Shown here piece after piece: positions 1 to 6,082 of a stretch of DNA of 7,018 nt. Source of the DNA: an uncultured Clostridium sp. Its GTDB lineage: Bacteria; Bacillota; Clostridia; Clostridiales; Clostridiaceae. The stretch is from contig NZ_CALEVF010000011.1 of NCBI RefSeq assembly GCF_937920395.1, forward strand, positions 1 to 7,018, given 5' to 3'. Each line of letters starts with the position of its first letter. The first letter of the stretch is position 1. The translations under genes were made by a program, and so were the position numbers. Below the pieces are notes generated by a model. The model worked only from the letters and a program-made list of their open reading frames with translations. It was not told where the DNA came from and ran no database searches.

Positions 1-41
1 AGAGGCGGTGACTGGAGTTCAGACGTGTGCTCTTCCGATCT
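1..41. other. Illumina sequencing adapter (contig-end artefact)
   Basis: Positions 8-41 are identical, base for base, to the 34-nt Illumina multiplexing read-2 primer (it begins GTGACTGGAG and ends TTCCGATCT). Positions 1-7 are probably part of the index barcode that precedes it. Translated in the frame of the next gene it gives the peptide TGVQTCALPIS, a familiar adapter-derived artefact, and its first GTG acts as a false start codon. This is untrimmed library sequence at the end of an assembled contig, not genomic DNA. Confidence 0.98.
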
Positions 42-1003
42 CAGGAGTTGCAGTATGTGCTGGAGATCCAGTATGTTCTGATAAAGATATGCCTTTATTT
101 ATAGCTGAATTTATAATCCATTGTAAAGAAAATAATCTTAATATATGTTTTTGTCATACACTTGAAAAACATATTCCATTATACTCTTTACTTGGGTTTG
201 GCAAAACAAAATGCGGAGAAGAGGCTATGTTTGACCTTGAGACATATAACTTATCAGGTGGGAAGGTAGCTAAAATAAGAAATGCAATAAATCATGCCTC
301 TGCTTTAAAAATTACAATATCAGAGTATAAACCCTTGGAGAAAAGAGATAAATTTATTGAACAGCAGATTAATGATGTTTCAGATGAATGGCTTAAAGAT
401 AAAAATAGTAGTGAATTATCTTTTATGTTAGGAACAATATCATTGGATAATCCTATGGACAAAAGGTATTTTGCAGCCTACAACAATGAAAAAGAGATGC
501 TTGGTTTTATTGTATTTTCACCTTTTGCTGGTGGACAAGGTTATCTAGCAGATATTACAAGGAGAAGGAACAATGCACCTATTGGAGTTATGGAAAAAAT
601 CACAATTGAGGCCTTTAATAAGATGAAATTAGAGGGAGTAAAGTGGGGCACATTAGGTCTAGCACCACTTGTAAATACTACGGATGAGGGTGGGGCAACT
701 GGAAAATTATTTAAATTTGTATATGAAGAGCTTAATAGTTTTTATGGATTTAAGGGTTTATACCATTATAAGAAAAAATACAGTCCTACAGCCTGGGAAA
801 ACAGGTATATAGTATATTATCCTAAATTATTCACACCGAAAATTGCATATTCAATAATAAAGGCTCAAAATCCGAAAGGAGTAAGTGATTTTCTTCTTGT
901 ACAACTTAAATCTATTCTAATGGATAGTGATCATATAGTTTGGAAAGGTTGGGCGTATGTTAATGCGGCTATTGATAAACAGTACAATAAGAATAAAAAA
1001 TAG
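42..1003 (+). CDS. Lysyl-phosphatidylglycerol synthase C-terminal domain protein (MprF/DUF2156 type), 5'-truncated
   Basis: This is the 3' end of a gene whose start lies beyond the contig; the first complete genomic codon is at 44 and about 320 residues remain. The protein matches the catalytic domain of MprF-type aminoacyl-phosphatidylglycerol synthases, a GNAT-like fold that moves lysine or alanine from aminoacyl-tRNA to phosphatidylglycerol at the inner face of the membrane and lowers negative surface charge. Visible family signatures are AGDPVCSDKD near the left end, KIRNAINHA, FMLGTISLDNP, ADITRRRNNAPIGVMEK, LGLAPL and FYGFKGLYHYKKKYSP followed by ENRYIVYY. Because the N-terminus is missing, it cannot be told whether this is a full MprF with its flippase membrane domain or a stand-alone soluble DUF2156 protein. 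The lipid and amino acid used cannot be read from sequence. It lies 258 bp upstream of a two-component system on the same strand, with no clear terminator between them. Confidence 0.85.
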
Positions 1004-1055
1004 TGCTTATTGAAACATATAACTCCTATATATCGTTTACGGCTTCTTGTGTGCG

Positions 1056-1085
1056 TTGAATGGTTTTCTTAAATTAAGAAATAAT
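1056..1085 (+). promoter_or_regulatory. Candidate promoter with a palindrome in the spacer, upstream of the two-component operon
   Basis: TTGAAT (1056-1061) and AATAAT (1080-1085) are separated by 18 bp and resemble a sigma-A promoter. The spacer contains the perfect inverted repeat TTCTTAA-A-TTAAGAA (1066-1080), placed where an operator could act. Transcription from here would leave a leader of about 170 nt before the regulator gene. In AT-rich DNA such matches arise easily, so this is tentative. Four TTTAAT copies follow at 1101, 1109, 1120 and 1137; the middle pair is 11 bp apart, the spacing often seen in OmpR-family sites. Confidence 0.3.
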
Positions 1086-1248
1086 AATAAATGGTATGAA
1101 TTTAATAATTTAATTCAAATTTAATCTTCAGTTATTTTTAATTTATGTTATCTACTATTATCTAATGAAGATAAGGAATGTAGGTACAGAATTTTAATTA
1201 AGCCCTGAAATAATATGGTGGGGATTAGTTTGCTATTCTACTATAAAA

Positions 1249-1264
1249 GGGAGTTGATATTTTG
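1249..1264 (+). promoter_or_regulatory. Ribosome binding site fixing a TTG start
   Basis: AAAAGGGAG ends at 1253, 8 nt before the TTG at 1262-1264. No ATG in this frame sits at a usable distance, and the protein that follows starts exactly where response regulators usually do (MKDFRILLVEDE). The TTG is therefore the likely initiator. Confidence 0.75.
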
Positions 1265-1942
1265 AAAGATTTTAGAATTCTGTTAGTAGAAGATGAAAAG
1301 TTAATGTCAATGTTTATTAAAATGGAATTAAATCATGAAGGGTATAAAGTTGATGTAACTTACAATGGACGGGACGGTTTAACTATAGCTGAGAAAAACG
1401 AATATAATTTAATACTTCTTGATATTATGATACCAGAACTTAATGGAATTGAGGTTTGTAGAAGAATAAGGCAGTCATCGCAAGTACCTATCATTATGCT
1501 TACGGCAAAAAGTGAAATATCGGACAGAGTGTTAGGTTTGGATGTAGGCGCAAATGATTATCTAACTAAACCATTTGCAATAGAAGAACTATTGGCAAGA
1601 ATTAGAGTATATCAAAGAAATTTATTTATAAACAATAATACTTATGATGTCAAAGTGAAAGATATTGTTATGGATAATAAAGCTCATAATGTTAAAAAAA
1701 ATGGTGTGGAAATTGAACTCACAAAAAAAGAGTATGACCTTTTAGAGGCACTGATGATAAACAAAAACATTGTGTTAACAAGAGAACAGTTAATTGAGAA
1801 AGTATGGGGTTATGACTATAAAGGTGATACCAACGTAGTAGATGTATTTATAAGACATTTACGCAGTAAAATGGATGATGAATTAGAAGACAAATTTATA
1901 ACTACTATAAGAGGTGTAGGATATGTTGTTAGAGGTAATTAA
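1262..1942 (+). CDS. OmpR/PhoB-family response regulator
   Basis: A 226-residue DNA-binding response regulator of normal length for the family. The receiver domain (about residues 4-115) has the acidic pocket E10-D11, the phosphoacceptor D54 in LLLDIMIPELNG, the switch residue T81 in IIMLTAK and K103 in DYLTKPF. The C-terminal winged helix (about 127-225) shows the usual LTKKEYDLLEAL, the recognition-helix region TNVVDVFIRHLRSKM, and the TIRGVGYVV end. It is expected to be phosphorylated by the kinase encoded 2 bp downstream and then to bind tandem DNA repeats. Translation starts from TTG, set by the Shine-Dalgarno at 1249-1253. The targets are not known from sequence; the neighbouring dedA-PAP2 genes and its own leader are the first candidates. 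Assignment to a named system such as ArlR is not justified here, although the general build is similar. Confidence 0.95.
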   Translation: MKDFRILLVEDEKLMSMFIKMELNHEGYKVDVTYNGRDGLTIAEKNEYNLILLDIMIPELNGIEVCRRIRQSSQVPIIMLTAKSEISDRVLGLDVGANDYLTKPFAIEELLARIRVYQRNLFINNNTYDVKVKDIVMDNKAHNVKKNGVEIELTKKEYDLLEALMINKNIVLTREQLIEKVWGYDYKGDTNVVDVFIRHLRSKMDDELEDKFITTIRGVGYVVRGN

Positions 1943-1944
1943 TT

Positions 1945-3318
1945 ATGAATTTTAAAATTATTAAGAGCGCAAAAATTTCTGTAAAATTAACTCTAGTTTA
2001 TGCTGTAATGTTCTCGTTAGTATTGCTCATTTTAAATGCTTCAATTCTATACGGAATAAAGTATTACTTGCATACTCAAGCGAACAAAGAAATAGAAGAT
2101 GTTAAAACTATAGTGTTAAATAGGGTTCTGTCTGAAAGTGAACATGTAGATTTATCTGATAAAGAATTGATTTCAGAGGTTCCGTCCAAACAAAATGTAT
2201 CAATAAGAATATTACAAGTAGATGGAAAGGTACTAAACATATCAAAATATTTTTATCGGGATCTTAAAATTAATGGTCCTTTTGATGAAATAAGAGCTTA
2301 TGAAGAACACAATAAACAGTTGGTATATAAAAATTTAAAGATTGATACTAAAGAATATGGCATGGTCTATATTCAGATTGTGAAGGATATGGATAATGAA
2401 TATGACTTCCTAAGAATTTTACTCGTTTTTATGATAATAGCTGATTTTTTAGGCATGATTTCTTCTATTATATTTGGATATAGTATAATAAAAAAAATGT
2501 TAAAGCCAATTGATCGAATAACTATAGCTGCTGATAATATTAGCATTAATAATTTAAAGGAACGAATCGATGTTACTGGTCCTAATGATGAGCTTAAAAG
2601 ACTAGGTAATACTTTTAATAAGATGATAGATAGACTCCAAGGAGCTTTTGACAGTCAAATTCAGTTTGTATCCGATGCGTCACATGAACTTAGAACTCCT
2701 ATTGCAGTTATACAAGGGTATGCAAACCTGATTGATAGATGGGGGAAAGATGATAGAGAAGCCTTAGAAAAATCTATTGACGCTATTAAGGTAGAAACCA
2801 GTAATATGGCAAATTTAGTTGAGAAACTCTTATTTATAGCCAAGGGTGGTAGCGAGAATCAAAAAATAGAAAAAAAAGAATTTTGTCTTAATGAGCTTAT
2901 TTGCGAAGTTTTAAAAGAGAGTAAGCTTATAGATCATGGTCATATAATAACAAGTTCCAGAAATGACATTTTAAGTATATTTGCGGATTATAAAATGCTG
3001 AAGCAGATGATTAGGATATTTGTTGAGAATAGTATTAAATTTACACCAGAGGGAGGAACAATTGATATAAGTTCAGAGATTAACAATAAAACAGTAAGAA
3101 TTACTGTCAGTGATAGTGGAATTGGAATACCAAAAAATGAAATCCAAAGTATATTTGAAAGGTTTTATACTGTAGATAAATCTAGGTCTAAAGAAAAAGG
3201 TGGCACTGGCCTTGGATTATCCATTGCTAAATTGATTGTGGAAATACATAAGGGAACTATAAATGTAGAAAGTGAAGAAGGAATTGGAACAAAGATAACT
3301 GTTATATTAAACATCTAG
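1945..3318 (+). CDS. HAMP-domain sensor histidine kinase
   Basis: A 457-residue membrane kinase, the partner of the preceding regulator. It starts 2 bp after the regulator's stop, with AGAGG (1931-1935) inside that gene's end. Order of parts: membrane helix about 17-38; extracytoplasmic sensor about 39-154, roughly 115 residues with no recognised binding motif; second helix about 155-182; HAMP about 183-236; HisKA dimerisation domain with phosphoacceptor H247 in DASHELRTPI; catalytic ATPase with N362 (N box, VENSIKFT), DSGIGI (D390, G1 box), ERFY (F box) and GGTGLGLS (G2 box, 419-426). All catalytic elements are present, so it should be active. The RWGKDD stretch after the H box and the overall size are reminiscent of the ArlS-type kinases of Firmicutes. 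The signal is unknown; the context suggests envelope stress. Confidence 0.95.
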   Translation: MNFKIIKSAKISVKLTLVYAVMFSLVLLILNASILYGIKYYLHTQANKEIEDVKTIVLNRVLSESEHVDLSDKELISEVPSKQNVSIRILQVDGKVLNISKYFYRDLKINGPFDEIRAYEEHNKQLVYKNLKIDTKEYGMVYIQIVKDMDNEYDFLRILLVFMIIADFLGMISSIIFGYSIIKKMLKPIDRITIAADNISINNLKERIDVTGPNDELKRLGNTFNKMIDRLQGAFDSQIQFVSDASHELRTPIAVIQGYANLIDRWGKDDREALEKSIDAIKVETSNMANLVEKLLFIAKGGSENQKIEKKEFCLNELICEVLKESKLIDHGHIITSSRNDILSIFADYKMLKQMIRIFVENSIKFTPEGGTIDISSEINNKTVRITVSDSGIGIPKNEIQSIFERFYTVDKSRSKEKGGTGLGLSIAKLIVEIHKGTINVESEEGIGTKITVILNI

Positions 3319-3320
3319 AC

Positions 3321-3388
3321 TTTAAATTTATTGTTATATATGGGTATTACTTATTAAAAGATTTTATAATGTATAATCTAAATTTAAA
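3321..3388 (+). promoter_or_regulatory. Candidate dedA promoter bracketed by an inverted repeat
   Basis: Two perfect TATAAT hexamers lie back to back (3365-3370 and 3372-3377), about 50-60 nt upstream of the dedA start, but neither has a good -35 box; the best is TTACTT, 19 bp from the second. They are flanked by a perfect 10-bp inverted repeat, TTTAAATTTA (3321-3330) and TAAATTTAAA (3379-3388), which could serve an activator or repressor. The arms contain only A and T, so chance is a real alternative. If the promoter is real, dedA-PAP2 can be transcribed separately from the kinase operon. Confidence 0.4.
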
Positions 3389-3426
3389 ATATGAAATATA
3401 ATTATCGTATAACGAAAGGGGAACAA

Positions 3427-4104
3427 ATGAACATTTTAATCAACTGTATAAATGTAGTGATGCATATCGATAAATACTTAACTTTATTAATACAACAGTA
3501 TGGAGTATTAACCTATGTTATTATTTTTTTAATTATATTCATTGAAACAGGCATTGTCTTTATGCCATTTTTGCCAGGTGACTCAATACTATTTGCGGCA
3601 GGAGCACTAGCAGGAATTGGATCAATGAATATATTTACTCTTCTAATAGTAATATATCTTGCAGCTGTGCTTGGAGACACTGCTAATTATTATATTGGTA
3701 AAAAAATTGGAAAGACAATATTAGCAAACAAAGAGGGAAGGTTTATTAACAAAAAGTATTTAATTAAAGCTCAAAAGTTTTATGAAAAACATGGCTCAAT
3801 GACAATAGTTATAGGTCGGTTTATTCCTATAATTAGAACCTTCGTACCTTTTGTAGCTGGTATCGGTAAAATGAATTACTCAAAATTTTTACCTTATAAT
3901 ATGATTGGTGGGGGTCTATGGGTAAGTCTATTTTTAGGTGGTGGTTACTTCTTTGGTAATCTATCTTTTATAAAAAATCATTTTTCTTATATGCTAATAG
4001 CTATAATAATAATTTCTTTACTGCCAGGAGCTATAATATTTATAAAAGAAAAGAGAAAAAAAGGTGAAGATGATGAAAATGATGTATCTAATACAGAAAT
4101 TTGA
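3427..4104 (+). CDS. DedA-family (VTT domain) membrane transporter
   Basis: A 225-residue polytopic membrane protein of usual DedA length. The start at 3427 is chosen because AAAGGGG (3415-3421) lies 5 nt upstream; the in-frame ATG at 3391 has no ribosome site. Family features in order: FIETGIVFMPFLPGDS (residues 38-53), LGDTANYYIGKKIG (82-95), an amphipathic loop with KAQKFYEKHG, then VIGRFIPIIRTFVPFVAGIG (128-147) and terminal hydrophobic helices (about 150-176 and 186-207). E40, D52, R131 and R137 match the spacing of the charged residues reported as essential in Escherichia coli YqjA (E39, D51, R130, R136), so it should be functional. Some Firmicute DedA proteins (UptA type) return undecaprenyl phosphate across the membrane. 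That role fits the overlapping phosphatase gene but is an inference; other DedA proteins act on other lipids. The acidic tail (GEDDENDVSNTEI) is encoded by the region that also carries the start of the next gene. Confidence 0.92.
   Translation: MNILINCINVVMHIDKYLTLLIQQYGVLTYVIIFLIIFIETGIVFMPFLPGDSILFAAGALAGIGSMNIFTLLIVIYLAAVLGDTANYYIGKKIGKTILANKEGRFINKKYLIKAQKFYEKHGSMTIVIGRFIPIIRTFVPFVAGIGKMNYSKFLPYNMIGGGLWVSLFLGGGYFFGNLSFIKNHFSYMLIAIIIISLLPGAIIFIKEKRKKGEDDENDVSNTEI
4060..4075 (+). promoter_or_regulatory. Ribosome binding site of the PAP2 gene inside dedA
   Basis: AAAGGTGA (4060-4067) precedes a cluster of in-frame ATGs at 4070, 4073, 4079 and 4082. The ATG at 4073 is best placed (about 5-6 nt). 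The GTG at 4064 lies within the Shine-Dalgarno itself and is unlikely to be the start. The overlap suggests translational coupling with dedA. Confidence 0.6.
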
Positions 4105-4639
4105 TAGTTCCATATTATTGTATATAAAAGATAACATGCATGGAATCATTATGGATAAAGTCATGATTATATCAACATGTTTAGGCAATGGAGGATTTAT
4201 ATGGATTACAATATCATTGATTTTGATAATTACAAAAAAATATAGAAAAATAGGTTTTATGGTCTTAGGAGCTTTAGTACTAAGCGGGATTTTAGGAGAA
4301 GAAATATTGAAACATATATTTAAGCGTATAAGGCCATCAGCAGTTAATCTTTTAATTGCAAAGCCAGTATCATATTCATTCCCATCAGGGCATGCTACAT
4401 CTTCGTTTGCAGCTGCAGGAGTATTGGCAAAATATTTCAAAAAATATGCACTTGTATTTTTAAGCTTAGCGTCTTTGATAGCTTTTTCAAGATTATATTT
4501 ATATGTACATTATCCTACAGACGTTTTAGCAGGTATAGTTTTAGGGCTTATATGCAGTGTAATAACAATATACTTGTTTAATAAAGTAAGTTATAGAAAT
4601 ATAATAACAAGCTTGATATATAAGAGAAAGAGGAGGTAA
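4073..4639 (+). CDS. PAP2-family membrane phosphatase (possible undecaprenyl-diphosphatase, BcrC/PgpB-like)
   Basis: A 188-residue integral membrane phosphatase of the type 2 phosphatidic acid phosphatase family. All three catalytic motifs are intact: KxxxxxxRP at K80-P88, PSGH at 104-107 (H107 is the predicted acid/base residue) and SRxxxxxHxxxD at S139-D150 (H146 is the predicted nucleophile). Hydrophobic segments lie at about 41-55, 60-77, 108-121, 126-139 and 151-170, and the tail is basic (YKRKRR). Small PAP2 proteins in Firmicutes act on undecaprenyl pyrophosphate, phosphatidylglycerol phosphate or phosphatidic acid. The substrate cannot be read from the motifs, but a 32-bp overlap with a DedA gene and a decayed dedA-uppP pair downstream favour undecaprenyl pyrophosphate. 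The start is taken at 4073; 4079 and 4082 are alternatives differing by a few residues. Confidence 0.92.
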   Translation: MKMMYLIQKFDSSILLYIKDNMHGIIMDKVMIISTCLGNGGFIWITISLILIITKKYRKIGFMVLGALVLSGILGEEILKHIFKRIRPSAVNLLIAKPVSYSFPSGHATSSFAAAGVLAKYFKKYALVFLSLASLIAFSRLYLYVHYPTDVLAGIVLGLICSVITIYLFNKVSYRNIITSLIYKRKRR

Positions 4640-5036
4640 GGTGTAATAGCATGATTTATGCAGAAACTGGGGCAAAGAATATGATGAAAAATATAAACAG
4701 GGAATGATGTTATTCAGTAAAGGTTGGATGCTTTTAGTTATGTAATTAAAAAACATTTGCATAGAAATAATATTGTGGAGGTGTGCTGAAAAGATAATTG
4801 ATAATGAAAGAGGATTTGATACTGATAAAGACATATTAATTTGAAATAAAATTATTAGTATTTTCACGTTAGCTACAAATAACATTAAAGGTATACATTT
4901 AGTAAAATATTACAAAAGAGAATAGGGTGAAGATTATTATATTTTTGAGTATATTAGGGCTAAAAATAATGGTTGTATTGTAAATAATTTTGATGGGTAT
5001 CAATGGATTGAAATCAAGAAGTCGATAGATTGATAT
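4628..5036 (+). pseudogene. Decayed third gene of the dedA-PAP2 operon, unrecognised
   Basis: A very strong Shine-Dalgarno (AAGAGGAGGT, ending 4637) overlaps the PAP2 stop, as expected for a tightly coupled downstream gene, but no usable open frame follows. Protein-like sequence continues mainly in one frame from 4650, with stops at 4743, 4842, 4923 and 5031 and a short excursion to another frame (about 4722-4786). Readable pieces are NWGKEYDEKYKQG (from 4665), VIKKHLHRNNIVEVC (4742-4786), CAEKIIDNERGFDTDKD (from 4782) and GEDYYIFEYIRAKNNG continuing to 5030. Mixed charged and aromatic residues and the absence of long hydrophobic runs suggest a soluble protein of about 120 residues. I do not recognise the family. 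The alternative is that these pieces are chance open stretches; the ribosome site and the length of the dominant frame argue against that. Confidence 0.4.
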
Positions 5037-5041
5037 GTTTT

Positions 5042-5210
5042 ATGATACACATTACAATAAATTCATTCATTGTAATGCCGATTATTGTTACAGCAATCGT
5101 AATCGTCAAATAGTAAATAATAACAGCATTTTTGTTTTGGCATAGGGGTTCTTGGTGTCAACTACTTATTTTATAAATAATCAAAAATGATTGAAGGTAT
5201 TAAAGTCTAA
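5042..5210 (+). pseudogene. Broken small hydrophobic membrane protein, unrecognised
   Basis: From ATG 5042 a 23-residue strongly hydrophobic peptide is encoded (MIHITINSFIVMPIIVTAIV, then IVK) up to TAG at 5111. A second membrane-like stretch (FGIGVLGVNYLFYK) follows in another frame at 5136-5177, ending at TAA 5178, then SKMIEGIKV to a stop at 5208. One frameshift and two or three stops would join them into a two-helix protein of about 55 residues. There is no clear ribosome site before 5042. The first peptide alone could be a real microprotein, but its position inside a decayed region favours a remnant. Confidence 0.25.
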
Positions 5211-5347
5211 CTGTAGAGGTAAGAGAGTATAGTCCAGACTATAGACATTAGCCTCATGAGAATATTTTTAAACTTAATTGGTATATAATATTTTAAGCAG
5301 TGGTTATTATTTGGTGATGGTGGATTTAGAAATTAAAGTTTAAGGTT
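5211..5347. other. Gene-free stretch with a short palindrome
   Basis: No coding region could be supported. The one notable element is TATAGTC-CA-GACTATA (5228-5243), a perfect 7-bp inverted repeat that could be a protein-binding site or a small hairpin. A TATAAT-like hexamer at about 5283 has no convincing -35 box. Confidence 0.3.
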
Positions 5348-5389
5348 AAAAAAAACCCATGAGGAATTCGAGTAAGTACCTCATGGGTT
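5348..5389 (-). terminator. Rho-independent terminator reading leftward
   Basis: AACCCATGAGG (5354-5364) and CCTCATGGGTT (5379-5389) form a perfect 11-bp stem around a 14-nt loop. The eight A's at 5348-5355 give a U-tract on the minus-strand transcript, partly overlapping the stem base. There is no T-tract on the + strand. No minus-strand gene was found to its right, so it appears orphaned. Confidence 0.75.
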
Positions 5390-5537
5390 ACACTAAGGGT
5401 ATATTTAATTCTATTTCATAGAGGATTAAAAGTAAATGAGTGAATTATGGAAAAAAAAGAAGCAAAATTATAACAAATGAAAACATTGGCAACATAAAAT
5501 TAGACATAATTTAAGTTAAAAACAACGCTAAAGAAAT
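5390..5537. other. Gene-free AT-rich stretch
   Basis: Only a 14-codon frame (MSELWKKKKQNYNK, ATG at 5436) preceded by GAGG (5421-5424) could be seen. It is too short and lysine-rich to support as a gene and may be another remnant start. Otherwise nothing is recognisable. Confidence 0.3.
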
Positions 5538-5753
5538 ATGACTTATTTCAAATTAAAAGCTATAACTACTAGTAGGTGGCATCGAGGCCAAAAATTATTA
5601 TTACAAACTCAACTTTCGCATAACAAAAATACTATCCTCTCATTTATAGATGCAGGTAATGTTTATAAATTTACAAAAGAATATACACAATTGGTAAAGA
5701 TATTGCCATATTTTTTAATTGTGTCAAGTAATTTTAATTTAACAGGTAGATAA
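5538..5753 (+). CDS. Hypothetical 71-residue open frame, doubtful
   Basis: An uninterrupted frame of 71 codons in a region otherwise full of broken genes. The protein begins MTYFKLKAITTSRWHRGQK and ends SSNFNLTGR; no domain, signal peptide or clear membrane helix is visible, only one modest hydrophobic patch (KILPYFLIV). No convincing Shine-Dalgarno precedes the ATG, only AAAGAA a few bases upstream. Codon composition is not obviously different from random AT-rich DNA. It may be noncoding sequence or a remnant of the module upstream of the decayed dedA. I do not recognise it. Confidence 0.15.
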   Translation: MTYFKLKAITTSRWHRGQKLLLQTQLSHNKNTILSFIDAGNVYKFTKEYTQLVKILPYFLIVSSNFNLTGR

Positions 5754-5786
5754 TATAAATTATATGCTAAACGGAAAGTAGAAAAA

Positions 5787-6064
5787 ATGAACACGTGATT
5801 AAATATAATTAACTTTATATTACTTCTAGATAAGTTTTTAAATGGAGTAAAACTATGGAATATGGACATAGCTATTTTTATTTTTTTGTGAAATAGGATT
5901 GTTGGTTACACCATTTTTATCAGGAGCTTTATTCGCTATGAGTTCAGTTGATGTTTTTACCTTTTTTTTACATTATTTCCAGCAGCTGTTACAGGTTAGC
6001 TGTAAAATATTGTATTAAAAATGGGGGCAAAATTTTAATTTCTATGGGTAATTTTATTTTATAC
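5787..6064 (+). pseudogene. Decayed second dedA gene
   Basis: Reading across frames recovers the first half of a DedA protein. Frame starting at ATG 5787: MNT, stop, then LNIINFILLLDKFLNG, comparable to the start of the intact DedA (MNILINCINV...IDKYL). A shift to the frame at 5854 gives YGIWT, a TAG, LFLFFCEIGLLVTPFLSG and ALFAMSSVDVFTFF, matching the E-T/I-G...PFLPGD...GAL region. A further shift at about 5970 gives TLFPAAVTG, and another after 5996 gives LAVKYCIKNGGKILISMGN, matching the GDTANYYIGKK region. The catalytic GD after PFL is deleted, and the later R-x5-R half is absent. GGAAAG (5773-5778) before 5787 is a plausible old ribosome site. At least three frameshifts, two stops and an internal deletion make a functional product impossible. 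It is a paralogue of the intact dedA, not a tandem copy, since the residues have diverged. Confidence 0.75.
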
Positions 6065-6082
6065 GAGGGGGTGAGCTTTTAT

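Noticed and set aside
8..43. GTG start and peptide TGVQTCALPIS as the N-terminus of the first protein
   Set aside because: It is encoded by the Illumina adapter and is not genomic.
2661..2843. 60-codon minus-strand frame
   Set aside because: It is a shadow of the histidine kinase H-box region.
3391..3426. Upstream ATG adding 12 residues to DedA
   Set aside because: It has no ribosome site, whereas ATG 3427 is preceded by AAAGGGG; the extra residues are polar and absent from the family.
4064..4072. GTG 4064 or ATG 4070 as the PAP2 start
   Set aside because: Both lie inside or too close to the Shine-Dalgarno AAAGGTGA; ATG 4073 is better placed.
4018..4440. 140-codon minus-strand frame
   Set aside because: It lies antisense to the dedA end and the PAP2 gene with intact catalytic motifs, and encodes no recognisable protein.
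4541..4885. 114-codon minus-strand frame
   Set aside because: It overlaps the PAP2 3' end antisense, has low-complexity Ile/Tyr/Ser content, no ribosome site and no family resemblance.
5252..5387. CCTCATG repeated at 5252-5258 and 5379-5385, a possible antiterminator pairing with CATGAGG
   Set aside because: The hairpin terminates only on the minus strand, where the 5252 copy would be transcribed after termination, so it cannot regulate it; a 7-base match is likely chance.
5663..5869. 68-codon minus-strand frame that could use the leftward terminator
   Set aside because: It is antisense to the decayed dedA start, and no ribosome site or family resemblance was seen.
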